A DNA stretch of 64,000 nt from JALHNI01 sp044226365 (GTDB lineage: Bacteria > Acidobacteriota > Terriglobia > Bryobacterales > Bryobacteraceae), in NCBI GenBank assembly GCA_044226365.1, contig JBGAHE010000025.1:5851-69850 (forward strand). The letters run 5' to 3'. The notes beneath the pieces are model-generated. The model was not told where the DNA came from and did not search any database. It saw only the letters and a program-made list of their open reading frames with translations. The translations under genes were made by a program, and so were the position numbers. Shown piece after piece: positions 28,234 through 37,613 of the stretch (position 1 is its first letter; each line of letters starts with the position of its first letter).

Positions 28234-29604
28234 ATGACACGTTTCCCTCAACTGACGCGACGCAGCCTGTTGAACCTGGGCGCCCTCTCGATCGCCGGCT
28301 ACGACTTGGCCGACGCCGTGCGCCCCTCGAACGTGCAGGCGCAAACCCGCTTCATGCCACGCGGCTCCGCCGAGTCCGTCATCTTTCTGAACTTGCAGGG
28401 CGGTCCGTCGCAGATGGACATGTTCGACGTGAAGTTCGGCAAGTGGGCGCCAGAGAATCGCGACGTCCGCGCCACGCCGTTCGGCTATCAATATCCCTAC
28501 GGGTTGATGCCGAAGCTGGCTGAGCACCTGGGCGACCTGGCAGTGGTGCGGTCCGCGCAAGCTTGGGAGACGGTGCACTCGCGGGGCCAGTACTACTTGC
28601 AGACGGGCCATGCCGTCAGCCCGGCGAGGATCAAAGAAAGCCCGTCGCTCGGCGCAGTGATCGCGCATGAGTTCAAGGGACGCGGCAAGCCCAGTGACTT
28701 TCTGCCGCCGTTTGTGGCGATGAACTACGAGCCCACCACAATGTACGGGCCGTTGCAGGGCGAAGGTGCCCTCTCCTCCGATTGCGCGCCCTTAACGCTC
28801 GACCTGGCCGCCCGCAATCTGCCCTTCTATGTGGAAGAGAAGGACCGGGCACGCCTGGCCCGGCGCTGGGACCTGCTCCAATCGATGGACACCAGCCGGC
28901 GCGAGTTGAATGACCTCGCGCCGGTGGGCATGCGCCAGTTCGACAGTTTCTCCCGCGCGGTGTACCGCATGATGAACACGCCCGCCATGAGCACCGTCCT
29001 CAAAATGACCGACGACGAGCGCAAAGCGTACGGCAGCACCCCGTTCGGCGATGCCTGCCTGATTGCGCGCAACATGGTGGCGGCGCAAGCGGGCGCGCGC
29101 TTCCTATTGGTGACCCAGCCCGGTTGGGATCATCACAGCAACATCTACGGCAAGGACGGCAAAGGCGGGCTCTACAAGACTTGCGAGACGCTGGACGCGG
29201 CGTTCTCCGCCCTGATGGCCGACCTGAAGCGAATGAAGCTCCTCGAGAAGACGCTGGTGGTGTGCATGGGCGAGTTCGGCCGGACGCCCGGCGACCTGAC
29301 GCCCGTAGCGGGCCGCGAACATTATGCCGACACCATGTTTGCGCTCTTCGCCGGCGCCGGTGTGAAGGGCGGCCGCGCGATTGGCGCCACCGATGACCAG
29401 GGCGCCAAAATCACGGACTTCGGCTGGTCCGGCAAGCGGCCCGTCTACACCGAAGATGTTTGCGCCACGATCTACTCGGCGCTCGGCATCGATTACACCA
29501 AGCGCCTGACGCAGATGCCTTCCGGGCGCGACTTCGTTTATGTGGATCCGGCGGCCGGCACCAAGGTCGTCAACTTCCGCGAGATGAGCGACCTCTACAG
29601 CTAA
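28234..29604 (+). CDS. DUF1501 protein, Tat-exported, alkaline-phosphatase-like
   Basis: A 456-residue DUF1501 protein with a twin-arginine signal (TRRSLLNLGALSIAG) at the N-terminus. Conserved elements include LQGGPSQMDMFD near residue 55 and the late block CMGEFGRTPGDL. The fold is related to alkaline phosphatases and sulfatases, but most members lack demonstrated activity. Its ATG is 1 bp after the DUF1549/1553 stop, so the two are coupled. The stop overlaps by 4 bp the stop of a convergent membrane regulator. With the DUF1552/DUF1592 pair on the other side of the 25-kb regulator, this is the second of two analogous modules. Confidence 0.92.
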   Translation: MTRFPQLTRRSLLNLGALSIAGYDLADAVRPSNVQAQTRFMPRGSAESVIFLNLQGGPSQMDMFDVKFGKWAPENRDVRATPFGYQYPYGLMPKLAEHLGDLAVVRSAQAWETVHSRGQYYLQTGHAVSPARIKESPSLGAVIAHEFKGRGKPSDFLPPFVAMNYEPTTMYGPLQGEGALSSDCAPLTLDLAARNLPFYVEEKDRARLARRWDLLQSMDTSRRELNDLAPVGMRQFDSFSRAVYRMMNTPAMSTVLKMTDDERKAYGSTPFGDACLIARNMVAAQAGARFLLVTQPGWDHHSNIYGKDGKGGLYKTCETLDAAFSALMADLKRMKLLEKTLVVCMGEFGRTPGDLTPVAGREHYADTMFALFAGAGVKGGRAIGATDDQGAKITDFGWSGKRPVYTEDVCATIYSALGIDYTKRLTQMPSGRDFVYVDPAAGTKVVNFREMSDLYS

Positions 29605-30851
29605 GGAAGTACTTCGATCGCCACCCGTTCGGACTCAAGCATCCGGGTGTCGTTCGATCGCGAGCGCACCACGATCTGATAAGCCGGCGGCACGGAACCA
29701 TGTTGGGACAGTTCATGCAACAACCCGGGCAGGTTGAGCAACGAGGTGAGGTAATCCATCGCCGCGTCGCTGCCGTCCGAATTGATGCCGGCCACCAGCA
29801 CCGTGCGCCGGGGTCCGGCGTCGGTTTGCCGCGTCAGCACCGTGATCAGGCCGTAGTTGATGGAGCCGCCATTTTCGCGGAAGAAGGCGCGCCGGCCATC
29901 GGCGGAAACAACGCCAACCTCGCGTCGCTCTGGCACATACTTCACCGAGAACCCGGCGGGCGGCTGCAGCGCGAGCGCGGCGCGGCTGTACTCCGGCCGG
30001 CCGATCACGACGGCGTTGCGATCCTTGATTTCGAGCGCCCCGGCCCGGTCGCCGGAAAGCATCTCGACGGGCACTTGCCGCGCAGCCAGGAAGGCGGCCA
30101 AACGCACGGCGGCCTGCGCTTCGCCGCCGAGCGGCGAGTGATGATTTGGATGCAGGATCAGGTGCCCCGGTTCGCTCAGCATGGTGCGGCGGTACCACTC
30201 GGGGAAACGAGGGTCGTTCGGAACCGAAAAGTAATAAGGCGGATCATGAACCGGCAGCGGCTGATCGCCAAACTCACGGACCCAAAGTTGCGGCACATTG
30301 GCAAGCAGCAAGCTAACCGGCGTGCCGGGCGTGAGCAAGGGTCCCCAGATGGCCCGCGCGGCGCGTTCCGAAGCCGGGGCGGGCCAAAGCCACCAGGCCA
30401 AAGCAGCCAGCCCACACAGCCCCAGCCCCGCCAGGAACCCGGGCCAGAAGCGACTCGGCGCCGGAAGGACCGGCGCGGCGACCACCGCCGGCGCGGGCTC
30501 CACGGACCCCACCGGAGGTATGAAACGGGCGCGGTAGGTGCCCTTGGGAAGTTCAATGCGCCAGCCGCCGGTGTGGTCACTGCGGAAGTGCTCCTCCATC
30601 CGCTTGCGCAGTTCATGCGCCCGGCTGCGTACGGTGGAGTCAACGTCGGGCAGATAGTCGGCGGGACGGCCCAGGGCGTTCACGCCGATACTGTATTCGC
30701 TGAGCTGGTCGCCGCGCCCGGCGAGCTCTTCCTCCACCATGTAGCGGAGCATTTGCCGCAACTGGTCAGAACGGCCAAAGGCGGGGCTCCGCAGCAGGTC
30801 CTCGAGGACGCGCTGCTTCGTTTCAGCCTCCAAACCCCCGACTGCCTGCAT
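29601..30851 (-). CDS. Membrane-anchored winged-helix regulator, second paralogue
   Basis: About 416 residues. Residues 1-105 match the winged-helix domain of the regulator at 25.2 kb (SEYSIGVNALGRPADYLPDVD, RAHELRKRMEEHF, LPKGTYRARF). A transmembrane helix near residue 140 (GFLAGLGLCGLAALAWWLW) is followed by an extracytoplasmic domain homologous to that of the paralogue. The ATG at 30851 is the most natural start; upstream in-frame TTG codons run to 30863. No Shine-Dalgarno is seen, and TGTATT at 30862-30867 could be a -10 close to the start. It is divergent from the flavoprotein-receptor operon and overlaps the DUF1501 stop by 4 bp, so it could control either neighbour. Confidence 0.8.
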   Translation of the reverse strand: MQAVGGLEAETKQRVLEDLLRSPAFGRSDQLRQMLRYMVEEELAGRGDQLSEYSIGVNALGRPADYLPDVDSTVRSRAHELRKRMEEHFRSDHTGGWRIELPKGTYRARFIPPVGSVEPAPAVVAAPVLPAPSRFWPGFLAGLGLCGLAALAWWLWPAPASERAARAIWGPLLTPGTPVSLLLANVPQLWVREFGDQPLPVHDPPYYFSVPNDPRFPEWYRRTMLSEPGHLILHPNHHSPLGGEAQAAVRLAAFLAARQVPVEMLSGDRAGALEIKDRNAVVIGRPEYSRAALALQPPAGFSVKYVPERREVGVVSADGRRAFFRENGGSINYGLITVLTRQTDAGPRRTVLVAGINSDGSDAAMDYLTSLLNLPGLLHELSQHGSVPPAYQIVVRSRSNDTRMLESERVAIEVLP

Positions 30852-30977
30852 GATCAACAACAATACAACAAAGTTGCAACGTCCACCAGACCACTGAAAA
30901 CACTAGCCTTCGCCAACAACGCGCCCATGACAAGAAGTTGCTTGGCGCGCCGCCCCGATGGTGCGCATCATGCGCCA

Positions 30978-32585
30978 ATGGCTTCAGGTTCCCGTCGCCT
31001 TTTCCTCGCTCAGTCCGCGAGTGCCGCCTTCGTCTGGGGTGCGTCCGCGCCCGAAGTAGTGGTGTATGGCGGCGTGCCCTGTGGCATCGCGGCTGCTCTG
31101 GCCGCGGCACGAGCCGGCCGGCGGGTCCTCCTGATTGAGCCCACGCGCCACATCGGCGGGCTGAGTACCAGCGGCATCAACACGGCCGAATCCGAGCACA
31201 TGTTGCATTGGACGATCGGTGGCCTGGCCAACGAGTTCTACGAACGGCTCGGCCAGCACTACGGTACCGGCAGGCCCGAGTACTACTTCGAGTCCTCCGT
31301 GGCGGAAAAGACCTACCTGGACATGTTGTCCGAGGCGAAGGTCGAGATCCGCTACGGCGTGCGGGTCACCGACGTGAAGAAGTCCGGTGCGCGCATCGTC
31401 TCGCTTACCTTAAGCGACGGCTCCACCGTCACCGGCCGCGTCTTCATCGACGCCGGCTACGAGGGCGACCTGATGGCGCGCGCGGGCGTGTCTTCCACCT
31501 TCGGACGTGAAAGCCGATCCGAGTATGGGGAGGACGCCGCCGGCATCCGCTTCGACCAGTTGCGCGAGGCGAAGACTGTGGACGCCAACGGCCGCCTGCT
31601 TCCCGGCCTCTCCGCCTGGCGCAAGGATCTGCCCGAAGGCAGCGCCCATCGCGCTGGCATGAACTACAACTTCCGCCTTACCTTTGCCAAAGACCCCAGC
31701 TTGCGCGTGCCGATTCCCGGCCCCGCCCACTACGACCGTGGCCGCTATGCCCTGCTCGCCAACTACCTTACGGAGAGTCGCGCGCGGCAACACAAGCTCA
31801 CTGACTTTCTGGACCTCTACGCCCGCCGCCACGGCAAGTTCGAAGTGAACAACAAACACGTGGCGATCATCTCGATGGGCCACTTCGGCGGGCAGTTCGA
31901 CTATCCTTCAGCCGACTACGCCGAACGCGACCGCATCGTTGCCGATCACTGGGACTACACCTTGGGCTTGCTTCATTTCCTCGGCCACGACGACACCGTG
32001 CCCGAGAACGTCCGCCAGGAGATGCGCGGCTGGGGCCTCCACCGGGACGAGTTTACGGACAACCGCCACCTGCCCTATCAGCTATACGTGCGTGAAGCGC
32101 GGCGCATGAAAGGCGAGTACATCGTCACCCAGCGCGACGTCACCACGGACCGGCACAAGGCCGACTCGATCGGCCTCAGTTCGCACTTCATTGACTCGCA
32201 TCCCGTGCAGCGCGTCGCCGTCTCGCCCACCGCCCTGATGAACGAAGGCCGCATCTGGCGGCTCGCCTGGGCGTACCAGATCCCCTATCGCACCCTAGTT
32301 CCCAAACGGAGCGAGTGCACGAATTTGCTGGTCCCCGGCGCGGCAAGCTTCTCCCACGTCGGCTTCTGCACTTACCGGCTGGAGAGTGTCTGGATGATTG
32401 GCGGCCATGCCGCCGGCACCGCGGCGGCCCAGGCCGTCGCCACGTCAAAGTCCGTTCAGCAGATCGACCTGCCCCGTTTGCAGGCCAGTTTACGTCAGCA
32501 GAAACAAGTCATCGACTTTGTTCCCGGCCAACCGGAAAAATGGTCCGACCCACGGGGCGGCACCGGTGGCATTCCCGAGTTCTAA
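30978..32585 (+). CDS. Exported FAD-dependent oxidoreductase (FAD_oxidored type), Tat-like signal
   Basis: A 535-residue flavoprotein. The N-terminus MASGSRRLFLAQSASAAFVWG carries SRRLFL, a twin-arginine-like motif, which would suit export of a folded cofactor protein. The dinucleotide-binding loop VVYGGVPCGIAAAL is at about 28-41 and GRRVLLIEP is its second strand. The late block IGGHAAGTAAAQA is the usual C-terminal FAD contact. The open frame extends far upstream, but that part is antisense to the regulator; ATG 30978 is the first start giving an export signal (an ATG at 30927 is an alternative). The substrate is unknown; relatives sit in carbohydrate or xylan-type loci. It leads an operon with an Oar receptor 24 bp downstream. 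Confidence 0.85.
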   Translation: MASGSRRLFLAQSASAAFVWGASAPEVVVYGGVPCGIAAALAAARAGRRVLLIEPTRHIGGLSTSGINTAESEHMLHWTIGGLANEFYERLGQHYGTGRPEYYFESSVAEKTYLDMLSEAKVEIRYGVRVTDVKKSGARIVSLTLSDGSTVTGRVFIDAGYEGDLMARAGVSSTFGRESRSEYGEDAAGIRFDQLREAKTVDANGRLLPGLSAWRKDLPEGSAHRAGMNYNFRLTFAKDPSLRVPIPGPAHYDRGRYALLANYLTESRARQHKLTDFLDLYARRHGKFEVNNKHVAIISMGHFGGQFDYPSADYAERDRIVADHWDYTLGLLHFLGHDDTVPENVRQEMRGWGLHRDEFTDNRHLPYQLYVREARRMKGEYIVTQRDVTTDRHKADSIGLSSHFIDSHPVQRVAVSPTALMNEGRIWRLAWAYQIPYRTLVPKRSECTNLLVPGAASFSHVGFCTYRLESVWMIGGHAAGTAAAQAVATSKSVQQIDLPRLQASLRQQKQVIDFVPGQPEKWSDPRGGTGGIPEF

Positions 32586-32609
32586 CTCAGTTTGTTGAAG
32601 GAGTCAGCC

Positions 32610-35600
32610 ATGAAGCTGTATCGTATCGTCTGGATGACGGCGATGTCTGCCGTTGCCCTATTTGCTCAGTCCGCTCAGATTACCGGCCGCGTTGCGGATT
32701 CCGGTGGCGCGATCGTCGTCGGCGCGAAGGTTCTGGTCACGAACACCGAAACCGGCGTCCGTCGCGACTTAGTCACCAATCAGGATGGTTACTACGCCGC
32801 CCCGTTGCTTGCCCGCGGCACTTACACCGTCCAAGCCCAGCAAGCGGGCTTTAAGGAGATCACCCGCACCGGCCTGACGCTCGATGAAGGGCAAACCCTG
32901 CGCCTGGACTTCACGATGGAAGTGGGCCAGGTCACCGAGCGCGTCGAGGTTTCCGGCAGCGCCCCGTTGCTCGAAACCGAAGGCGCCACGCTCAGCACCG
33001 TCGTCCCCAATCAAAAGATTCTCGACATGCCCACCGTCGGCCGCAATCCGCTGCAGTTCGCCCTGCTGGTGCCCGGCGTGCGCGCCGTGGGCTCCTACGG
33101 CGATCTGCCGGTGTCCGCCTATGGCGGCGGCCGGGCCTCGATTGCCGGCGGCGCCGCCGGCACCAACAACTACATGGTGGACGGCATTGCATCGGAGAAC
33201 TTCACTTCCGGCAGCTTGCAAACGCCGCTCTCAGTGGACGCCACCGAAGAGTTCCGCCTGATCGTTCGCAACCCCAGCGCCGAGTACGGACGCACCGGGG
33301 GCGGCACCATCAACCTGATCAGCAAGGCCGGCACCAACTCCTTCCACGGCAGCCTGTATGAGTTCAATCGCAACAAGGTGCTCCGCGCCAACGACTTTTT
33401 CAGCAATCGCGCCGGCCGTGCCCGCCAGCCCTTCAACTTCAATCAATATGGCGCCACCTTGGGCGGCCCCATCAAGAAAGAGAAAACGTTCTTCTTCTTC
33501 AACTGGGAACAGTTCAAGCAGCGGACCCTCGCGTCGACGATCCGCTCGGTGCCCACCGCGTTGCAACGCACCGGCGACTTCAGCCAAACCCTCACGTCTG
33601 CCGGCGCTCTGGTGCAGGTCTATGATCCCTTCAGCACCCGCACGGATCCCAACAACCCCGCCAATCGCATTCGCGATCAGTTCCCGGGTAACCGCATTCC
33701 CGCCAGCCGGCTTTCGGCCGCGGCCTTGGCGGTGAATGGCTTTTATCCCGCGGCCAACACGGTGGGCGCCTTGAATACGAACGCCAACAACTTCTTTGGC
33801 CTCGGCTCCTCACCGGTAAACAAGGACATTTATGGCCTGCGTCTGGACCACTACCTCACCCCGACGCGACGCTTGGCCGGCCGCTACACCTGGGACAAAA
33901 CCTTCCAGGGCATTCCGAACTTCTACGACAATGTCGCCGAAATCCAAACGTCCGACCTGCCGCTGCAGCGCCACAGCGCCTTCGTCAGTTACTCGGACGC
34001 CATCCGCCCGAACTTACTGTTCGACATCCGCGGCGGCCTGAACTTCTATCTGCCGAATCGCGTGACGCGCAGCTTCGGCTTCGACGTCACTAAGCTGAGT
34101 TTGCCAGCCCGCCTGAACGCGCTGATGCAGGTGCCGGGCTTCCCCCGCTTCGACATGAGCGACATGACGTCGGTCGGGGCGGATCAGGGTGACCAGTTGG
34201 TGCAATCGAACAAGGCCTTCAGTTACACCGGCACGCTCACCTGGATTCGCGGCGCGCACACCTGGAAATTCGGCAGCGACAACCGCGTGTACCAGTTGAA
34301 CAACACGCAAGGCGCCGCCGGTGCCACGTTCACCTTCAACCGCGCGTTCACACAAGGCTCGAATCCGAACACGGCGGGCGCCACCTCCGGCTTCGGCTAT
34401 GCCTCGTTCCTGCTGGGCACGCCCGCCAGCGGCACAGTGGGCTTCGGCGCTCCCGTCACCGAAACCGTCAAGAACTTCGCCATCTACGCGCAGGACGATT
34501 GGAAGATCACACCGCGCCTCACGGTGAACCTGGGCCTGCGTTGGGAAGTGGAGCCGGGCATCACCGACCGTTACAACGCCATCAGCAACTTCGATCCGTT
34601 CGTGCCATCCACGGTCAACGGCGTGAACCTGCGTGGCGGGCTGGTGTTCCCCGGCGTCGGTGGACTGTCGCGCGGCCACCGCGACGCCGAGATGACGAAC
34701 TTCCAGCCACGCCTGGGCTTCGCCTGGCAGGTGCTGCCGCGTACGGTGTTGCGCGGCGGTTACGGCATCACCTACCTTCCCACCACCGGCATCTACGTGG
34801 GCCTGGACCGGTCGGGCTTCTCGCTCAACACGCCGCTGGTGTCCTCCATCGATGGCGGCTTTACACCGAACGAGACGCTCGCCAACCCCTTCCCCAACGG
34901 CAAGCTCGCACCGATCGGCTCCAGCCAGGGTGCGCTCAGCCTGCTGGGCCAAGGCATCTCCGGCAACCTGCGCGACATCCGCCGCGGCTATTCGCAGCAG
35001 TGGAGCTTCTCGGTGCAGCGCGAGTTCACCGGCAACTGGCTGGTGGAACTCGGCTACATGGGCAACCACGGCGTGCATCTGCCCGGGCGCCGCACGTTTG
35101 ACTATCTGCCGCAGCAGTATCAATCGCTGGGCACGCAGTTACAGCAGTTAGTGCCAAATCCGTACTTCGGTATCATTCCCTCCACGCTTGCCCTGGGTCA
35201 GGCGCAAGTCACGCGCGCGTCGCTACTGGATACTTACCCGCAGTTCAGCGGCGCCTCCGGCTATGCTACGTTCGCCGATGCCATCTATCACGCGGCCACC
35301 GTACGCATCGAAAAGCGCTTCTCGCGCGGACTGAGCATGCTCGTCGCTTATACGTTCTCCAAGCTCATCGACAACAACACGGGCGATGGCGGCGCGAACT
35401 TCACCGAAAGCGGCGACAACGGCGTCCGAAACTGGGACAACATCGCCGCCGAACGTTCCGTGTCGTCGAATGACCTGCCCCAGCGCCTGGTGATCTCCAC
35501 CAGCTACGAACTGCCCATCGGCAAGCGCGGACCCGCGCTGGTGAAGGGCATCCTCGGCGGCTGGCAGATCAACGCGATCGCCAGCTACCAGAGCGGCAAC

Positions 35601-35993
35601 GTCATCTCCGTCTCGCAGAACGGCACCGCCTTCGGCAGCAGCAAGCCGAACGTGGTGGGTGATCCGTCGCTGCCGAACCCGACGATCGACATGTGGCTGA
35701 ATCGCGCTGCCTTCGTCAACTCACCCGCGTTCACCTTCGGCAACGTCGGCCGCAATCTGCCGCGTACGCGCAGCGATGGCCAGAACAACATCGACCTCTC
35801 GCTAATGAAGAGCTTCACCTTCCGCGAACGCTATAAGTTCCAGTTCCGGGCCGAGGCGTTCAACTTCACCAATACGCCTACGTTTGGCAATCCCGGCGCG
35901 AACATCGACGCGGGCACCTTCGGCACCGTTACCAGCTTTGCCGCGAACGCCCGGGCGCGTGAGCTGCAATTGGGGCTTAAGCTGTACTTCTAA
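32610..35993 (+). CDS. Oar-type TonB-dependent receptor
   Basis: 1127-residue outer-membrane receptor. Signal peptide about 1-20 (ALFAQSAQ), CarboxypepD-reg-like domain about 21-105, plug about 110-240 with MVDGIASENFTSGSLQTP and AEYGRTGGGTINLISKAGT, then a barrel ending in KLYF. The start is ATG 32610 with GAAGGAG at 32597-32603, spaced 6 nt. It sits between two paralogous flavoprotein genes: 24 bp behind the first, and its stop overlaps the start of the second (TAATG). That arrangement suggests the receptor and the oxidoreductases handle the same ligand. Confidence 0.93.
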   Translation: MKLYRIVWMTAMSAVALFAQSAQITGRVADSGGAIVVGAKVLVTNTETGVRRDLVTNQDGYYAAPLLARGTYTVQAQQAGFKEITRTGLTLDEGQTLRLDFTMEVGQVTERVEVSGSAPLLETEGATLSTVVPNQKILDMPTVGRNPLQFALLVPGVRAVGSYGDLPVSAYGGGRASIAGGAAGTNNYMVDGIASENFTSGSLQTPLSVDATEEFRLIVRNPSAEYGRTGGGTINLISKAGTNSFHGSLYEFNRNKVLRANDFFSNRAGRARQPFNFNQYGATLGGPIKKEKTFFFFNWEQFKQRTLASTIRSVPTALQRTGDFSQTLTSAGALVQVYDPFSTRTDPNNPANRIRDQFPGNRIPASRLSAAALAVNGFYPAANTVGALNTNANNFFGLGSSPVNKDIYGLRLDHYLTPTRRLAGRYTWDKTFQGIPNFYDNVAEIQTSDLPLQRHSAFVSYSDAIRPNLLFDIRGGLNFYLPNRVTRSFGFDVTKLSLPARLNALMQVPGFPRFDMSDMTSVGADQGDQLVQSNKAFSYTGTLTWIRGAHTWKFGSDNRVYQLNNTQGAAGATFTFNRAFTQGSNPNTAGATSGFGYASFLLGTPASGTVGFGAPVTETVKNFAIYAQDDWKITPRLTVNLGLRWEVEPGITDRYNAISNFDPFVPSTVNGVNLRGGLVFPGVGGLSRGHRDAEMTNFQPRLGFAWQVLPRTVLRGGYGITYLPTTGIYVGLDRSGFSLNTPLVSSIDGGFTPNETLANPFPNGKLAPIGSSQGALSLLGQGISGNLRDIRRGYSQQWSFSVQREFTGNWLVELGYMGNHGVHLPGRRTFDYLPQQYQSLGTQLQQLVPNPYFGIIPSTLALGQAQVTRASLLDTYPQFSGASGYATFADAIYHAATVRIEKRFSRGLSMLVAYTFSKLIDNNTGDGGANFTESGDNGVRNWDNIAAERSVSSNDLPQRLVISTSYELPIGKRGPALVKGILGGWQINAIASYQSGNVISVSQNGTAFGSSKPNVVGDPSLPNPTIDMWLNRAAFVNSPAFTFGNVGRNLPRTRSDGQNNIDLSLMKSFTFRERYKFQFRAEAFNFTNTPTFGNPGANIDAGTFGTVTSFAANARARELQLGLKLYF

Positions 35994-37582
35994 TGCATTG
36001 GTTCTCACTCCTGCTTTTGGCTGCTTTGCCGGCGGCCGCGGTCTCCGTGGATCTGGTGGTTTACGGAGGCACGGCCGCTGGCGTGATGGCCGCGGTGCAA
36101 GCGAAACGCATGGGCCGGACGGTCGCGTTGGTCGCCCCGGAACAACACGTGGGCGGCATCGCGGTCGACGGCTTGGGCAGCAACGACGTCAACAACCATT
36201 GGTTCCGCAACGACCGTGCCGTAGGCGGCTTGGCCGCCGAATATTACTTGCGCATCGGGCGTAAGTACGGTCAGAACGCACCGGTCTATCGTTACGAGTC
36301 CCATGTCGCCGAAGCCGTCTTCGGCGACTTACTCCAGGAGGCGGGTGTGACCGTCTATCGGCGGCAGCGCCTGCGCGAGCCGCTACCGTCCTCAGTGGAG
36401 TGGAAACCAGGCACGCGCGTCCTGCAAGCGATTCGCACCGAGACCGGCGAACGTTTCGAAGGCCGCATCTTCCTCGACGCGACCATCGAAGGCGACTTAC
36501 TCGCTGCCGCGGGCGTTGAGACCACCGTCGGCCGCGAGGCCAATGCGAAGTACGGCGAGACGAAAAACGGCATCCGCGCCGAAACCACCCACGCGCAGTT
36601 TTCAGTGCGTGTCGATCCCTATCGCATTCCGGGCGATCCGAAAAGCGGCGTCATCTACACGATTCAGGACGAGCCGTTAGACGAGCCCGGCGCCGGCGAC
36701 AAGAACCTGCAGGCCTTTTGCTTTCGCCTTTGCCTCACGCGCGACCCCGCCAATCGCCTCCCGATTGCCAAGCCGGCCAACTTCGATCGCCGGCAGTACG
36801 AGATCTACTTCCGCTATGTCCGCGCCGGCGGCAAGCTCTGGACGCCCGCCCCGCGCTTACCCAACGGCAAAACGGACCTCGGCAGTTGGCATGACCTCTC
36901 CGCCAATCTCTACGGCATGAATCGCGAGTGGCCCGAAGGCAGCTACGCCACCCGCGAACGCATCTTCCGCGAGCATCGCGACTTTACCCAAGGCCTGCTT
37001 TGGCTGCTCGCCAACGATCCCGAGATTCCCGAATCCACCCGCGCCGCGTGGCGCGAATGGGGGTTGCCCAAGGACGAATTCACGGACCACGGCGGCTGGC
37101 CACGGCAGCTCTATGTGCGCGATGGCCGGCGCATGGTGTCCAGCTATGTGATCACCGAACATCACACGCGCCGCACCAATCCCACGCCCGTGGAGGATCC
37201 GGTGGCCATGGCCTACTGGCCCACCGATACGCACAGCGTCCGCCGCATTGTGCGCGATGGCGCCGCCTACAACGAAGGCTTCGTCTTTGACGACAACCAC
37301 TGGGGGCCCTTCGGCATCGCCTACCGCGCGCTACTGCCGCGGCCCACGGAGGCGGCCAATCTGCTCACCGCTTCCTGCCCCTCGTCATCGCACGTTGCCT
37401 ACGGAGCCATCCGCCTGGAGCAGACCTTCATGTCGCTCGGTCAGGCAGCGGGCACCGCCGCGGCAATCGCACTCAGCAGCGGTCGACGTCTGCACGACGT
37501 TCCCTATCCGGAGTTGCGGGAGCGGCTGGTGCGCGATGGTCAGGTCGTCTCGCTTTCGAGCCCGGAGCCCTTGCCCCGTTAG
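35993..37582 (+). CDS. Exported FAD-dependent oxidoreductase, paralogue with Sec-type signal
   Basis: A 529-residue flavoprotein homologous to the one at 31.0-32.6 kb. Shared blocks are the N-terminal VVYGGTAAGVMAAVQAKRMG (FAD loop at about 22-41), QLYVRDGRRM, the VRRI segment and the C-terminal SLGQAAGTAAAIA. Its signal peptide (MHWFSLLLLAALPAAAVS) has no twin arginine, so it would go through Sec, in contrast with its paralogue. ATG 35993 overlaps the receptor stop (TAATG). A GAGGCGGGTG-rich region is not needed for initiation if translation is coupled. An M14 carboxypeptidase follows after 31 bp. The substrate is unknown. Confidence 0.85.
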   Translation: MHWFSLLLLAALPAAAVSVDLVVYGGTAAGVMAAVQAKRMGRTVALVAPEQHVGGIAVDGLGSNDVNNHWFRNDRAVGGLAAEYYLRIGRKYGQNAPVYRYESHVAEAVFGDLLQEAGVTVYRRQRLREPLPSSVEWKPGTRVLQAIRTETGERFEGRIFLDATIEGDLLAAAGVETTVGREANAKYGETKNGIRAETTHAQFSVRVDPYRIPGDPKSGVIYTIQDEPLDEPGAGDKNLQAFCFRLCLTRDPANRLPIAKPANFDRRQYEIYFRYVRAGGKLWTPAPRLPNGKTDLGSWHDLSANLYGMNREWPEGSYATRERIFREHRDFTQGLLWLLANDPEIPESTRAAWREWGLPKDEFTDHGGWPRQLYVRDGRRMVSSYVITEHHTRRTNPTPVEDPVAMAYWPTDTHSVRRIVRDGAAYNEGFVFDDNHWGPFGIAYRALLPRPTEAANLLTASCPSSSHVAYGAIRLEQTFMSLGQAAGTAAAIALSSGRRLHDVPYPELRERLVRDGQVVSLSSPEPLPR

Positions 37583-37613
37583 CGAAGGATAATCAGGAGC
37601 GGAGACCTTCCGC

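Noticed and set aside
29460..30977. In-frame upstream extension of about 500 codons before the first FAD oxidoreductase
   Set aside because: It lies antisense to the DUF1501 end and to the membrane regulator and has arginine/glycine-rich, low-complexity composition. The export signal begins at 30978.
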